A stretch of DNA of 64,000 nt from Burkholderia sp. GAS332 (GTDB lineage: Bacteria > Pseudomonadota > Gammaproteobacteria > Burkholderiales > Burkholderiaceae), in contig FSRV01000002.1 of NCBI GenBank assembly GCA_900142905.1, forward strand, positions 3,782,001 through 3,846,000, read 5' to 3'. This document shows positions 7,796 to 16,061 of the stretch, piece after piece (the stretch's first letter is position 1; every line of letters starts with the position of its first letter). The translations under genes were made by a program, and so were the position numbers. Under the pieces are notes generated by a model. The model worked only from the letters and a program-made list of their open reading frames with translations, searched no databases and was not told where the DNA came from.

Positions 7796-8155
7796 ATGAT
7801 CACCATCTACCACAACCCCCGCTGTTCAAAATCGCGAGCCACGTGCGACCTGATCGCCAGCAGCTACAACAGCGCAAACGAAGCAACGGAAATTGTCGAA
7901 TACCTGAAGCAGCCGCTGACGGTCGCGCAGTTAAAGCAACTCAACGCGCAGCTAGGCTGCACCGTCCGCGAGATGATCCGCGACACCGAGGCCGAATACA
8001 AAACACTCGACCTCTCCAACGCCACGCTGAGCGACGCTCAGTTATACGAAGCATTGACAGAACACCCTATCCTTCTGCAACGACCGATCGTCGTGAGAAA
8101 CGGGCGAGCCGTGATTGGCCGCCCGCCGGAAAATGTCGAAGCGCTATTCGCCTAG
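7796..8155 (+). CDS. arsC: Arsenate reductase, ArsC glutaredoxin-like family
   Basis: This 119-residue protein has the usual length for ArsC/Spx-fold proteins. The N-terminus HNPRCSKSR carries the catalytic cysteine at residue 10 and matches the ArsC motif NPxCSxSR. LTVAQLKQL and the C-terminal RPIVV and GRAVIGRPPE segments supply the conserved arginines. The enzyme reduces arsenate to arsenite using glutathione and glutaredoxin. No arsR, arsB or acr3 gene is adjacent, so it is probably a stand-alone copy. It converges on the sulfonate-type binding protein with only 31 bp between them. Confidence 0.88.
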   Translation: MITIYHNPRCSKSRATCDLIASSYNSANEATEIVEYLKQPLTVAQLKQLNAQLGCTVREMIRDTEAEYKTLDLSNATLSDAQLYEALTEHPILLQRPIVVRNGRAVIGRPPENVEALFA

Positions 8156-8186
8156 ACGTCGAAACACCACGGCCTAAGTAAGTAAC

Positions 8187-9170
8187 CTAAGCCTTGGCAG
8201 GCAAAGCAGCGTCCTTCGTCACGATCCTTGTCGGGATGATCCGCAGTTCACTGAATGTATCGGCAATACGTTGTTGCTCTGCAAGTACGTTCGCGTCGAC
8301 GGGTTTGTAGATGTGCGCATAGTGCCGCAAACCCGCTTCGATCACGCTTGCGTCGAGCCCCTGAATCGGCGCGAGCTGAGCGGCGGCTTCACCATAGTGG
8401 CCGCGTACCCACGCGCCCTCTTTACCCAGCTCATCCATCACGATCGCGAGCACGTCACCGTTTTGCTGCGCAAACGGCCGCGCGCTCAGAAAGAACTGAT
8501 GGTGACTCACGATACCTTCGGCGTCCGCGAGCAAGCGGGCATTCGACTGGCGTTTTGCCGCTTCGAGGAACGGGTCCCAGATCGCCCATGCGTCGATCGC
8601 ACCGCGTTCGAACGCCGCGCGCGCGTCGGCGGGCGCCAGAAAAACGGGTTGGATGTCGCTGTACTTCACGCCGCTCTTCTGCAAAGCAGCGACCAGAAAC
8701 CAGTGAACATCCGAACCTTTATTGAGCGCGATCTTTTTGCCCTTCAGATCGGCGAGCGTTTTGATTGGCGCGTCCTGATGGACGAGGATGCCTTCGGCAT
8801 GCGGCGTCGGGATTTCATAAGCGGTGTAGACGAAGTTGGCGCCGGCCGCCTGCGCGAACACCGGCGGCGCCTCACCGACATAGCCGAAGTCGATCGCGCC
8901 GACATTCAATCCTTCGAGTAACTGTGGCCCGGCGGGAAACTCGGTCCACTTCACTGTGATGCCAAGCGGCGCGAGCCGCTTTTCGAGCGTGCCATGCGCC
9001 TTCAGCAACACGAGCGTACTGGCTGCTTTCTGATAACCGATACGAAATTCTTTCGCTTGAGCGTCCGCGGCGAAGACAGACGTGGAGACAATGGGTAAGG
9101 CCGCAACGGCCAGCGAGGCGCCCACGCCGGCGATAAACGCGCGGCGGTTGAGCAGCGGATGACGGGACAT
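8187..9170 (-). CDS. Aliphatic sulfonate-type ABC transporter substrate-binding protein
   Basis: From the ATG at 9170 the protein has 327 residues; a longer TTG frame to 9236 lacks a signal at its N-terminus. The start NRRAFIAGVGASLAVAALP followed by VFAAD is a twin-arginine-like export signal. The mature part (FRIGYQKAASTLVLLKAHG, GAIDFGYVGEAPPVFAQAAG, AWAIWDPFLEAA) matches SsuA/TauA-family periplasmic sulfonate binders. No permease or ATPase lies beside it, so it must share components coded elsewhere or be an orphan. Substrate is inferred from family only. Confidence 0.82.
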   Translation of the reverse strand: MSRHPLLNRRAFIAGVGASLAVAALPIVSTSVFAADAQAKEFRIGYQKAASTLVLLKAHGTLEKRLAPLGITVKWTEFPAGPQLLEGLNVGAIDFGYVGEAPPVFAQAAGANFVYTAYEIPTPHAEGILVHQDAPIKTLADLKGKKIALNKGSDVHWFLVAALQKSGVKYSDIQPVFLAPADARAAFERGAIDAWAIWDPFLEAAKRQSNARLLADAEGIVSHHQFFLSARPFAQQNGDVLAIVMDELGKEGAWVRGHYGEAAAQLAPIQGLDASVIEAGLRHYAHIYKPVDANVLAEQQRIADTFSELRIIPTRIVTKDAALPAKA

Positions 9171-9396
9171 AAAAGTGCTCGTTAAGAAGACGGCCGCAAA
9201 ACGGACCGATTGGCTCTGACGATAATTCTTCTGCAATCCTGGACGAACCGATAAATTCGCATAAGCAAATCACGTCGGAGGGGACGGACTGACCAGAAGT
9301 CCTTATCTGCGCGCCGCCCTGCGGCAACGGGTAGCGCCCCGCTACAATCCGTCATCCGTGCACAGTCACGGCTGCGTCAATCGAAAAAGGGACATC

Positions 9397-10773
9397 GTGA
9401 ATCTGACGACAACACTCGCGCCGTGGTCATCCCACGACACGCAACTGATTGTGTCGTGCGTGCTCGGGCTCGCACTGATCATCATTTTCATCAGCGTGCT
9501 GAAGCTCGCGCCGTTTCTGTCGATTCTGGTCGGCACATTCGCGGCGGGCTTTTCCGCCGGCCTGCCGCTGGAAGCGGTGGCCAGCGCCTTCAGCAAAGGC
9601 GCCGGTGCGTTGCTCGGGGACGTCGGCATCATCATCGCGCTCGGCGCGATGCTTGGTGCGCTGATGGCCGAATCGGGCGCAGCCGACCGGCTCGTCTCGA
9701 CCATCCTCAAACATTCCACGCCACGCACGCTGCCGTGGCTGATGGCGCTGGTGGCGATCATCGTCGGCTTGCCGCTTTTCTTCGAGGTTGGCCTCGTGAT
9801 GATGGTGCCGATCATCTTCGTGATGGCGCGCCGTTCGCAGCAGCCGATCCTGCGGATTGCGATTCCCGCGCTCGCGGGCATGACCACGCTGCACGCGCTG
9901 CTGCCGCCGCATCCGGGTCCGCTGATCGCGGTGAGCGCACTGCATGCCGATCTCGGCCTCACCCTCGGTTTCGGCCTGATCGTCGCGATTCCGGCGGTTA
10001 TTCTCGCGGGCCCGGTCTACGGCATCTGGTTGTCGAAACGGATGCACGTGGTCGAACCGGAAGAAATGGGCAAGCTTTTCACCGCGCCACAAAATGCCGG
10101 TGAGCCGCCGAGTTTCGCGATCTCGCTCGTTACGATCCTGTTACCGGTCGTGCTGATGTTGGGCCGCACGGTCGCCAAGCTACTGCTTCAACCTGAGACT
10201 TTCCTGTTCAACACGCTCAATTTCCTGGGTGAGCCGTTGGTCGCGCTGGGCCTCACCGTGCTGTTCGCGGTGGTGGCGCTGGGCTGGTCGCGCGGCATGG
10301 CGCGCGACCGGGTCGGCGGCATTCTGCGCAAAAGCCTGCCGCCGATCGCCGCGCTGCTGTTGACCATCGGCGCAGGCGGTGGTCTCAAGCAGGCGCTCGT
10401 GGTGGCGGGCATCAGCACCACGATCGGCAAGATCGCCGTTGGCGCACACATGCCGCTAATTCTGCTGGCGTGGCTGATCGCCGTCGCGCTGCGGCAGGCC
10501 ACTGGTTCCGCGACGGTCGCGACCACCACGACCGCGGGTATCGTCGCGCCGGTCGTGGTGGGTCTCAGCACGACGCACAATTCGCTGATGGCGCTCGCGA
10601 TCGGCGCCGGTTCCGTGTTCTTCTGCCACGTGAACGATGCGGGCTTCTGGATGGTGCGTGAGTACTTCGGGTTGCAATTGAAGCAGACGGTGATGGTCTG
10701 GTCGGTGCTGCAGACGATCGTCTCCGTCGTCGGCCTCGCCTTGACGTTTGCGTTGTGGACCTTTTTGACCTGA
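9397..10773 (+). CDS. GntP-family gluconate/organic acid permease
   Basis: The GTG at 9397 follows AAAAAGGGA and gives 458 residues, the normal length for the family; the frame extends to 9358 but that part is unlike a permease start. The protein is very hydrophobic, with about 12-14 predicted membrane segments. Segments such as GAMLGALMAESGAA, LPLFFEVGLVMMVP, LPPHPGPL and ATGSATVATTTTAG are typical of GntP and GntT. The family imports gluconate or related hydroxy acids by proton symport. No gluconokinase or GntR regulator is next to it, so the substrate is open. Confidence 0.88.
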   Translation: MNLTTTLAPWSSHDTQLIVSCVLGLALIIIFISVLKLAPFLSILVGTFAAGFSAGLPLEAVASAFSKGAGALLGDVGIIIALGAMLGALMAESGAADRLVSTILKHSTPRTLPWLMALVAIIVGLPLFFEVGLVMMVPIIFVMARRSQQPILRIAIPALAGMTTLHALLPPHPGPLIAVSALHADLGLTLGFGLIVAIPAVILAGPVYGIWLSKRMHVVEPEEMGKLFTAPQNAGEPPSFAISLVTILLPVVLMLGRTVAKLLLQPETFLFNTLNFLGEPLVALGLTVLFAVVALGWSRGMARDRVGGILRKSLPPIAALLLTIGAGGGLKQALVVAGISTTIGKIAVGAHMPLILLAWLIAVALRQATGSATVATTTTAGIVAPVVVGLSTTHNSLMALAIGAGSVFFCHVNDAGFWMVREYFGLQLKQTVMVWSVLQTIVSVVGLALTFALWTFLT

Positions 10774-10911
10774 GCCTGGCATCGCGACCGCAAACGGTGG
10801 CAGGAATTGACGCTCAGCTGTCAATTCCGCATGGCCCTCTCCGCTTACACTGCTTGGGCACGAGACGAGGTGCGATCCAGCACCTCGCTCCCCTGTCAAC
10901 GCGGAGCCAGC

Positions 10912-11202
10912 ATGCTTGAACTGAGACCGTCCTGCGAAGGATGCGGCAAAGCACTGCCACCGAACGCACCCGACGCGATGATCTGCACCTACGAATGCAC
11001 GTTCTGCGAAGTGTGTGCGCTTAGCACGCTGCGCAATGTGTGTCCGAACTGCGGCGGCAATTTTCAGCATCGGCCGATCCGCACGCGTGCGCAGTTGGCC
11101 AAACATCCGGCTCGCGCCGAAGCCCATTCCGTCTCTATCGATGAAGCGTCGCACGCAAGTTTCTTCGAGCGTTACCGGAATACGCCGCCCAGCGAGCGTT
11201 AA
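10912..11202 (+). CDS. DUF1272 small cysteine-rich protein
   Basis: This 96-residue protein starts MLELRPSCEGCGKALPP and carries CxxC pairs (CEGC, CTFCEVC, CPNCGG) that probably bind zinc. This pattern is that of DUF1272, a small uncharacterised proteobacterial family. An upstream extension to 10807 is open but lacks the family pattern. It follows the permease by 138 bp and is probably independent. No function is known. Confidence 0.8.
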   Translation: MLELRPSCEGCGKALPPNAPDAMICTYECTFCEVCALSTLRNVCPNCGGNFQHRPIRTRAQLAKHPARAEAHSVSIDEASHASFFERYRNTPPSER

Positions 11203-11317
11203 ACAAGCCAACCGTTGAGGGCGGCGTTCAATGTGGCCGCCGTTCGCAGCGCCGCCCGCGAAGCCGCCGCCTGAGACACTCACTGCTTGAGAGGCACCGC
11301 CAAACCTCGATGCCACT

Positions 11318-11527
11318 TCAATCGTCGCTGCCGGCCGCCCCCGGCGTCGCAATCCCGCTCACCGTGCGCGCCGCCACGCGCAATAGACGGATCTGTTTGC
11401 GGTAATTGCGGCAGCCGCTGCAAGTCGGCAGATGCAGCCGGATCGCGACCCATTCGCCGGTCGTCAGACGGCGGTCGAGCGCGTCCGACAACAGGCGCGT
11501 GATGTGCTTACACTTCCCCATTCGCAT
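11318..11527 (-). CDS. Soluble zinc-binding anti-sigma factor-like protein (zf-HC2)
   Basis: A 69-residue protein starts MRMGKCKHITRLLSDALDR and contains HLPTCSGC, the HxxxCxxC zinc motif of the anti-sigma (ZAS) domain. There is no membrane segment, so it would act in the cytoplasm. It overlaps the end of the sigma factor gene by 20 bp, which implies coupled translation and a regulatory pair. A soluble ZAS protein suggests an intracellular, possibly redox, signal instead of an envelope one; that is inference. Confidence 0.75.
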   Translation of the reverse strand: MRMGKCKHITRLLSDALDRRLTTGEWVAIRLHLPTCSGCRNYRKQIRLLRVAARTVSGIATPGAAGSDD

Positions 11528-12263
11528 CCTCTCTGGATAGGCCCTTTTCGCTCAGGCAAGTGCGCAAGCGCAGTCGCGCGCGGTAGATCAGCACGCTGCA
11601 GTGATTGGCGGTCATCTGTAGTTCGGCGCAGATTGCTTCGGTTTCGAGATCGAGGAATTCGCGCATCATGAACACGCGCCCGATGTGCTCGGGCAGGTGG
11701 TCCAGACACATCTCGAACAAAGTCCAGAATTGCTGCTGACGCAGCGCGGTTTCCGGCGTCGGCCATGGTTGCGGCTTGCTCTCGCGCGACCAGTGGCCGT
11801 TGTCCTTGAAGAGCTCGCGATCGAGCAGCGCTTCGCCGTCGATTTCGGATTCGAGCGCCGACAGGTTCACCGTGCGCTGCCGGGCGCGCAAGGTGTCGAC
11901 GAGCTTGTGCCGCAGGATCCCAAACACCCACGTCTTGTGCTCCGATTGCGCGGCAAACCGGTCGGCTTGCGTCCAGGCGGCGGCCAGGGCCTCCTGGACA
12001 GCGTCTTCGGCGGCAGCGGCATCGCGTAGTTGCAAACGGGCGAAGCGCAACAGGTCGCGCCGCAGTTGCGTCAGATAGACGGGATCGTCGAGCGCCGGCC
12101 CGCTTACTTGCGCCATGGCAGGCTCCGTCGCCGCGTCCGCGGTTGCCGCACGGTTTCTCTTGAATCGTTGTGGTTCATAGGCGGGTGGTTTTCCTCGCGC
12201 AGTGCCTGGACGTGTGCGCCATTCTCCCGCACGTTCCTGCACAAGCGAATCGGTATTGAACAT
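11508..12263 (-). CDS. ECF-type RNA polymerase sigma factor
   Basis: The core runs from YLTQLRRDLLRFARLQLRDAA (region 2, with EDAVQEALAAAW and HKTWVFGILRHKLVD) to LPEHIGRVFMMREFLDLETEAICAEL and LIYRARLRLR (region 4). About 60 residues with a tryptophan- and proline-rich stretch link the two. The start is uncertain: ATG 12263 gives 251 residues, and ATG 12116 gives 202 beginning just before region 2. ECF sigma factors direct stress or envelope regulons. The zinc protein downstream overlaps by 20 bp and is the likely anti-sigma. A small secreted peptide gene lies divergently upstream and may be a target. Confidence 0.88.
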   Translation of the reverse strand: MFNTDSLVQERAGEWRTRPGTARGKPPAYEPQRFKRNRAATADAATEPAMAQVSGPALDDPVYLTQLRRDLLRFARLQLRDAAAAEDAVQEALAAAWTQADRFAAQSEHKTWVFGILRHKLVDTLRARQRTVNLSALESEIDGEALLDRELFKDNGHWSRESKPQPWPTPETALRQQQFWTLFEMCLDHLPEHIGRVFMMREFLDLETEAICAELQMTANHCSVLIYRARLRLRTCLSEKGLSREDANGEV

Positions 12264-12566
12264 GTGTCCGCCAGCAAGCGATGACCTGATGAACTTAGTC
12301 GTGCCGCCGCAGCATTTATGACAGCAAAAAAACATTATTGCGAAAAATGAAATCAAGGCTGCGGTAGCGAACCTTAGTGTCAAGCCTACATGTGAAATGT
12401 GCAGGCAGGCACGTCTCAAACTCGCCGCAAATGCACGCCGGGATTATTTCATTATTTGAAAAAAAGTCTTCTTGTCTTCGGTATTTTTAAGCGGGCACTG
12501 AATTGCTATTCTTCAGTCCATCGATCACACCAGATCGCGAACCCAACGCTGAAGAGGAGTCGCACC

Positions 12567-12698
12567 ATGAAACGCATTCTTACCGCCCTGATCGCTTCCG
12601 TCGCCCTGTTTGCTGCTGCTTCGGGCGCCGCCCAAGCTGCCGCGCCGGCTCAATGCAACGGCCCGGCGTCGTACTGCAACGTGTTCTTCGGCAACTAA
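12567..12698 (+). CDS. Small secreted peptide, 43 residues
   Basis: MKRILTALIASVALFAAASG followed by AAQAAAPAQC is a clear Sec signal peptide with cleavage predicted after AQA or QAA. The mature part is only about 18-20 residues, ending CNGPASYCNVFFGN, with two cysteines that could form a disulfide. GAGGAGT lies nine bases upstream and an intrinsic terminator lies downstream, so it is a complete transcription unit. It is divergent from the ECF sigma gene. Function is unknown; similar tiny exported proteins occur in Burkholderiaceae. Confidence 0.65.
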   Translation: MKRILTALIASVALFAAASGAAQAAAPAQCNGPASYCNVFFGN

Positions 12699-12765
12699 TC
12701 GTCTGTTGGATGCCGCCGGACACCTGTCCGGCGCAAGTCTGCCGATGCGGCGGGCTCTCGAAGTC

Positions 12766-12799
12766 AAAAAAAGGGTGCCGATAAAGGCGCCCTTTTTGC
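12766..12799 (+). terminator. Intrinsic terminator after the small secreted peptide gene
   Basis: GGGTGCC (about 12773-12779) pairs with GGCGCCC (about 12785-12791), with one G-T pair and a short ATAAA loop, followed by TTTTTG. It lies 70 bp after the peptide stop. Confidence 0.85.
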
Positions 12800-13241
12800 A
12801 TTGAATCCCACACGTTTGACGCGCGTCGAAGGCATCCGCAGAACATGGCCACGGGCCCACTCCATCGGCGTGCGGGCGCCACGAAACAGAAAGCGGTACA
12901 CAATACCCGGCACTCCGAAGCAACACCCGGGCCCGGCGCGCAAATGCGGCTAATGCTCACTCTTCTAACGTGTTACAGTGAGCCAACAGCTTGCAGTTCT
13001 CCTGCGCGTCTCACGCAGTCCCTCAGGCATCAGCCTCTCATCACAGCGCCCTGAATCGAACGGGGTCCCTTTCTTCTACTCAGCTTTGCGGTGTCGTGGC
13101 GTGGCCTGACAGAATCGGCCGCTCTTTACGCGCATCGTCGATCAACGCCTTGTTTCCGCTGAAGCGCCGTGACTCGTCCCGCGTCGCGCCGAACCTACAG
13201 CGACGCGTTGCAAGCGAGATCCCTCACCGGAGATGACCACC
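12800..13241. other. Intergenic stretch, nothing recognised
   Basis: About 440 bp lie between the terminator and the next gene. Short frames on both strands lack ribosome-binding sites and family features. A promoter for the 13242 gene is expected here but no clear -35/-10 pair was identified. Confidence 0.5.
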
Positions 13242-13526
13242 ATGAGCAATACGATCAGAAGCTACCGGGGCCTCGAGATTTATCCACTGGTTTATCCGCA
13301 CCAGCCGCGCTCGCCCGACGGCGCCCGTCACTACGATTCCGGCTTCGACGCCGCGGTGCGAATCTGCCGACGCGGCACCGACGACACCTTGACCAGCAGC
13401 CGCGTCTTTCGCGTGCCGAGCCGCTCGCCGTTCGGCGCGGCCGGCGACGCCCGCATTGCCTCAGCGAGTTACGCGGAGCGGGTGATCGACGGCATGGTTG
13501 CCGGCCAGTCAATCGTCGGACTTTGA
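13242..13526 (+). CDS. Hypothetical protein, 94 residues, first gene of a coupled pair
   Basis: Starts MSNTIRSYRGLEIYPLVYPH at the ATG nine bases after GGAG; an ATG at 13233 directly abuts that site and is less likely. The sequence is polar without a signal or membrane segment. YSSG-type aromatic residues near the start (GLEIYPLVYPHQPRSPDG, HYDSGFDAAVRICRRG) suggest a small folded domain. The ending (ASYAERVIDGMVAGQSIVGL) looks like a modest helix. It ends in TGATG with the next gene, so both are translated together. I do not recognise the family. Confidence 0.6.
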   Translation: MSNTIRSYRGLEIYPLVYPHQPRSPDGARHYDSGFDAAVRICRRGTDDTLTSSRVFRVPSRSPFGAAGDARIASASYAERVIDGMVAGQSIVGL

Positions 13527-13807
13527 TGCGCGCACCGATGGCAAGTCACGTTTCCAGGCGCTCGCAGGGCGCGAATTCCACGCCGCTGACGGGCCGCGCG
13601 AACTATCAGGTCGCCGCATCGTCGCGCCGTACATCCAGCGGTACGGTGCCGACGCTGAAAGTGATCCGGTTGAGCGACGAGCGCGTGATCTATCCCTTTC
13701 AGGGGCACGCGGACATGCCGTTTTTTGAAAATGCCGATGCGGCCCAACTATTTGCCGAGACGTACGGCTGGCAGCTTGTGGATGGCGACATCGCCGTCCC
13801 CGAATGA
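13526..13807 (+). CDS. Hypothetical protein, 93 residues, second gene of a coupled pair
   Basis: Its ATG overlaps the stop of the preceding gene by one base (TGATG), and the frame is open for 93 codons. The first 40 residues are basic and Ser/Thr-rich. The rest (VIRLSDERVIYPFQGHADMPFFENADAAQLFAE, split here in two halves by HADMPF) looks compact and acidic, ending DGDIAVPE. No catalytic motif is evident. Position and coupling suggest it works with its neighbour. Function unknown. Confidence 0.5.
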   Translation: MRAPMASHVSRRSQGANSTPLTGRANYQVAASSRRTSSGTVPTLKVIRLSDERVIYPFQGHADMPFFENADAAQLFAETYGWQLVDGDIAVPE

Positions 13808-13925
13808 ATGATCAGACGTATGCTTCGCAGCGAGATTTTTGTCCGGCCGGACAGCAAAGAATCCCCATTTGCCTAAAATCGTCCTAGACCGAAAGCATGC
13901 TTGATTGACAAGGCAAAAGTACCAG

Positions 13926-13992
13926 TTATCCACAAGGTTATTCAGTAAATCTGTGGATAACTTTGGGTGCTACCGGGTTATCCACCGGTAGC
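13926..13992. promoter_or_regulatory. Cluster of DnaA-box-like sites with a hairpin
   Basis: TTATCCACA at 13926-13934 and its inverse TGTGGATAA at 13952-13960 are perfect DnaA-box consensus sequences. A third, TTATCCACC, at 13978-13986 begins in the loop of a perfect hairpin formed by GCTACCGG (13969-13976) and CCGGTAGC (13985-13992). The 322-bp intergenic region at 13808-14129 otherwise holds only the promoter and AAGGAAG ribosome-binding site of the next gene. Confidence 0.6.
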
Positions 13993-14129
13993 CACTTTCG
14001 AGGTCGGGTCCCGCGCAGCCAGAAGAAGGTGTTTTTGTACTCGCCGCCTCCATGCCGCGAGGCTTTTGCCTATGATGGACAGTTCGTACCCTTTGGCGCG
14101 TCAAGCGCCTCACCTTAAGGAAGCGAACC

Positions 14130-14684
14130 ATGGCCTATCACATCGCAGTTGTCGTCGGCAGCTTGCGTCGCGAGTCGTTCAACCGCCAATTGGCGCAAGC
14201 CGTGATCTCACTCGCGCCCGCGGACTTCACCTTCGAGTTCATCGACATCGGCTCCTTGCCGCTCTACAGCCAGGACTACGACGCCGACTATCCTGAAGTC
14301 GCCAAACACCTGAAGCAGCGCGTCGAAGCTGCCGACGGCCTGCTGTTCGTCACACCCGAATACAACCGCTCCATGCCGGGCGTTCTGAAGAACGCACTCG
14401 ACTGGGGTTCGCGGCCGTGGGGCACCAATTCGTGGCGCAACAAGCCGGGCGCGGTGCTCGGTACCTCCGTCGGCGCGACCGGCACGGCGCTGGCGCAACA
14501 GCATCTGCGCAATGTGCTGGCCTACCTCGATGTGCCCACGCTCGGCCAACCTGAAATGTTCATCAAGCACGACCCGGCGGCCATCAACGAGAAAGGTGAG
14601 ATCGTGAACGACGGCACGCGTAAGTTCTTGCAGTCTTTCGTCGACCGCTACGTCGCGTGGGTCAAACTTCAGACGGCTGCCTGA
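14130..14684 (+). CDS. NAD(P)H-dependent FMN reductase / quinone reductase
   Basis: This 184-residue flavodoxin-fold protein begins AYHIAVVVGSLRRESFNRQL, with GSLRxxSFNR the phosphate-binding loop for FMN, and carries TPEYNRSMPGVLKNALDW, the second hallmark of the ChrR/YieF-type family. The length is typical. Members reduce quinones, chromate or azo dyes using NAD(P)H and limit one-electron redox cycling. AAGGAAG precedes the start by about seven bases. It is a single-gene unit followed by a convergent gene. Confidence 0.88.
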   Translation: MAYHIAVVVGSLRRESFNRQLAQAVISLAPADFTFEFIDIGSLPLYSQDYDADYPEVAKHLKQRVEAADGLLFVTPEYNRSMPGVLKNALDWGSRPWGTNSWRNKPGAVLGTSVGATGTALAQQHLRNVLAYLDVPTLGQPEMFIKHDPAAINEKGEIVNDGTRKFLQSFVDRYVAWVKLQTAA

Positions 14685-14792
14685 CCGACAATTCGGGTCA
14701 AATCGGGCGGCTTTGCACAGGTCTATTCAGACGGAAAGCGCCGACGTTGCCGCAACGCGACGGCACGTCGGCGTTACTGCTCGCTCCCCCGC

Positions 14793-15842
14793 TTAGACGT
14801 GGTGGTGCCCCGTGACCCGTTCCCAGCCATGACGCACGGCGAGCTTGAAGCGCTCCCATGTGCTGTCCGGCGACGTGGTTTCCCAATGGCGCCGGGCTTC
14901 CGGCTCGACGTCGTCCCACGGCTTGTCGCGATAACGCGCGTCTTGACCGATCTCCGCGCCGTAGCGATAGGCCGGCACGTAATCTTCGTAGCGCGCGTTC
15001 TCCGTCCCGTACTGCTCGTCATAGTGCGTGCGGAAATCCTCTTCGTATTCCAGATACTCGTTCGGAATCGGGTCGCCTGAATCCGCGGCCGGCTGCGCCG
15101 CTGCGGGGATAACTTCCGACGGCTGCATGATCGCGCCCGAGCCCGGCACCGAACCGGCGGCGATGGCGCTTCGCCCCGCCTCGCCGGCCAGCGAGTCGGT
15201 GAGCGGCTCGTCGACCGGGCCGAGCACCGGCCGCTCAGCCAGCGGCGGCGGGACGAACGGCTCGGCGTCGGTGCCCATCAGCGGTGGCGGATAGCGTGGA
15301 TCGGGCGCGGCGGCCGGCTGAGTGGTTGAACCCGCCGTCGTTGTCCCGGGCGTCGCTACGCCGGGGGGCACCACGCCGGGCTTCGCCACGCTCGATGTGT
15401 GCGGCGTGCCGGGCATCATTGCGCCGATGCCGAGTTCGTCGAGGATCGAATGATCGCGGCTCGATTCCGGCGGCGTGTCCCAATCGGGCGAGCGCTCGCC
15501 GATGTCGGTCGCACCCAGCCTCGTCAAGGTATTGCGCGCGAGTTCCGCATGCGATTCGCTTGCCGCGTTCACACACACCAGCACGGCGCCCCGGCGCACG
15601 GCTTCAGTATAGCGAGCCGTTTCCGACGCGCGGGGGCCGGACGCAAACAGGCTCGAAAGAAAGCGCTCGATATTGGCCAGCACGCCGGAGCTGGCCACCT
15701 CGTCGGTGGCTGAGGCGACGGAGGGTTCCGGATTCGCCTGCAACTCGATCGTTTCGCGTGCGAAACCGGTCTGTACGAGCGTGTCGCGCGCGGCTTCTGC
15801 TCGAGAATAGGTGTCGAATAAACCAATCACGGTGTGTCGCAT
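14793..15842 (-). CDS. Stress-protein-like N-terminal domain with long proline/glycine linker, hypothetical
   Basis: From ATG 15842 the protein has 349 residues. Residues 1-110 (RHTVIGLFDTYSRAEAARD, ETIELQ) resemble the YflT/general stress protein 17M type of domain. A 110-residue low-complexity linker rich in Pro, Gly, Thr and Val follows. The C-terminal 85 residues are acidic and aromatic (EYEEDFRTHYDEQYG, RYEDYVPAYRYGAE), ending in a helix with TWERFKLAVRHGWERV and a histidine-rich tip. This arrangement recurs in Burkholderiaceae. A role in stress is inferred from the N-terminal domain only. Confidence 0.6.
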   Translation of the reverse strand: MRHTVIGLFDTYSRAEAARDTLVQTGFARETIELQANPEPSVASATDEVASSGVLANIERFLSSLFASGPRASETARYTEAVRRGAVLVCVNAASESHAELARNTLTRLGATDIGERSPDWDTPPESSRDHSILDELGIGAMMPGTPHTSSVAKPGVVPPGVATPGTTTAGSTTQPAAAPDPRYPPPLMGTDAEPFVPPPLAERPVLGPVDEPLTDSLAGEAGRSAIAAGSVPGSGAIMQPSEVIPAAAQPAADSGDPIPNEYLEYEEDFRTHYDEQYGTENARYEDYVPAYRYGAEIGQDARYRDKPWDDVEPEARRHWETTSPDSTWERFKLAVRHGWERVTGHHHV

Positions 15843-16061
15843 GGCTGTCTCCCGACGTATCTGAGTGGAATGGACGGCGCCAAAAACGCGTCGGCCTCTT
15901 TCCCGGAAACAACGCCGCAACGATCATGCCGGGCGAGCACGATGTCACTGCTCGCCCGCTGCTGCCTGCCTGCGCCGATTGGGTCACGCAGGAACCACGG
16001 CAACCCGCTGCCGCGCTTTTACAACCGCCGGTAATTGACGGCGACGCCGACCAGGCAGGCT

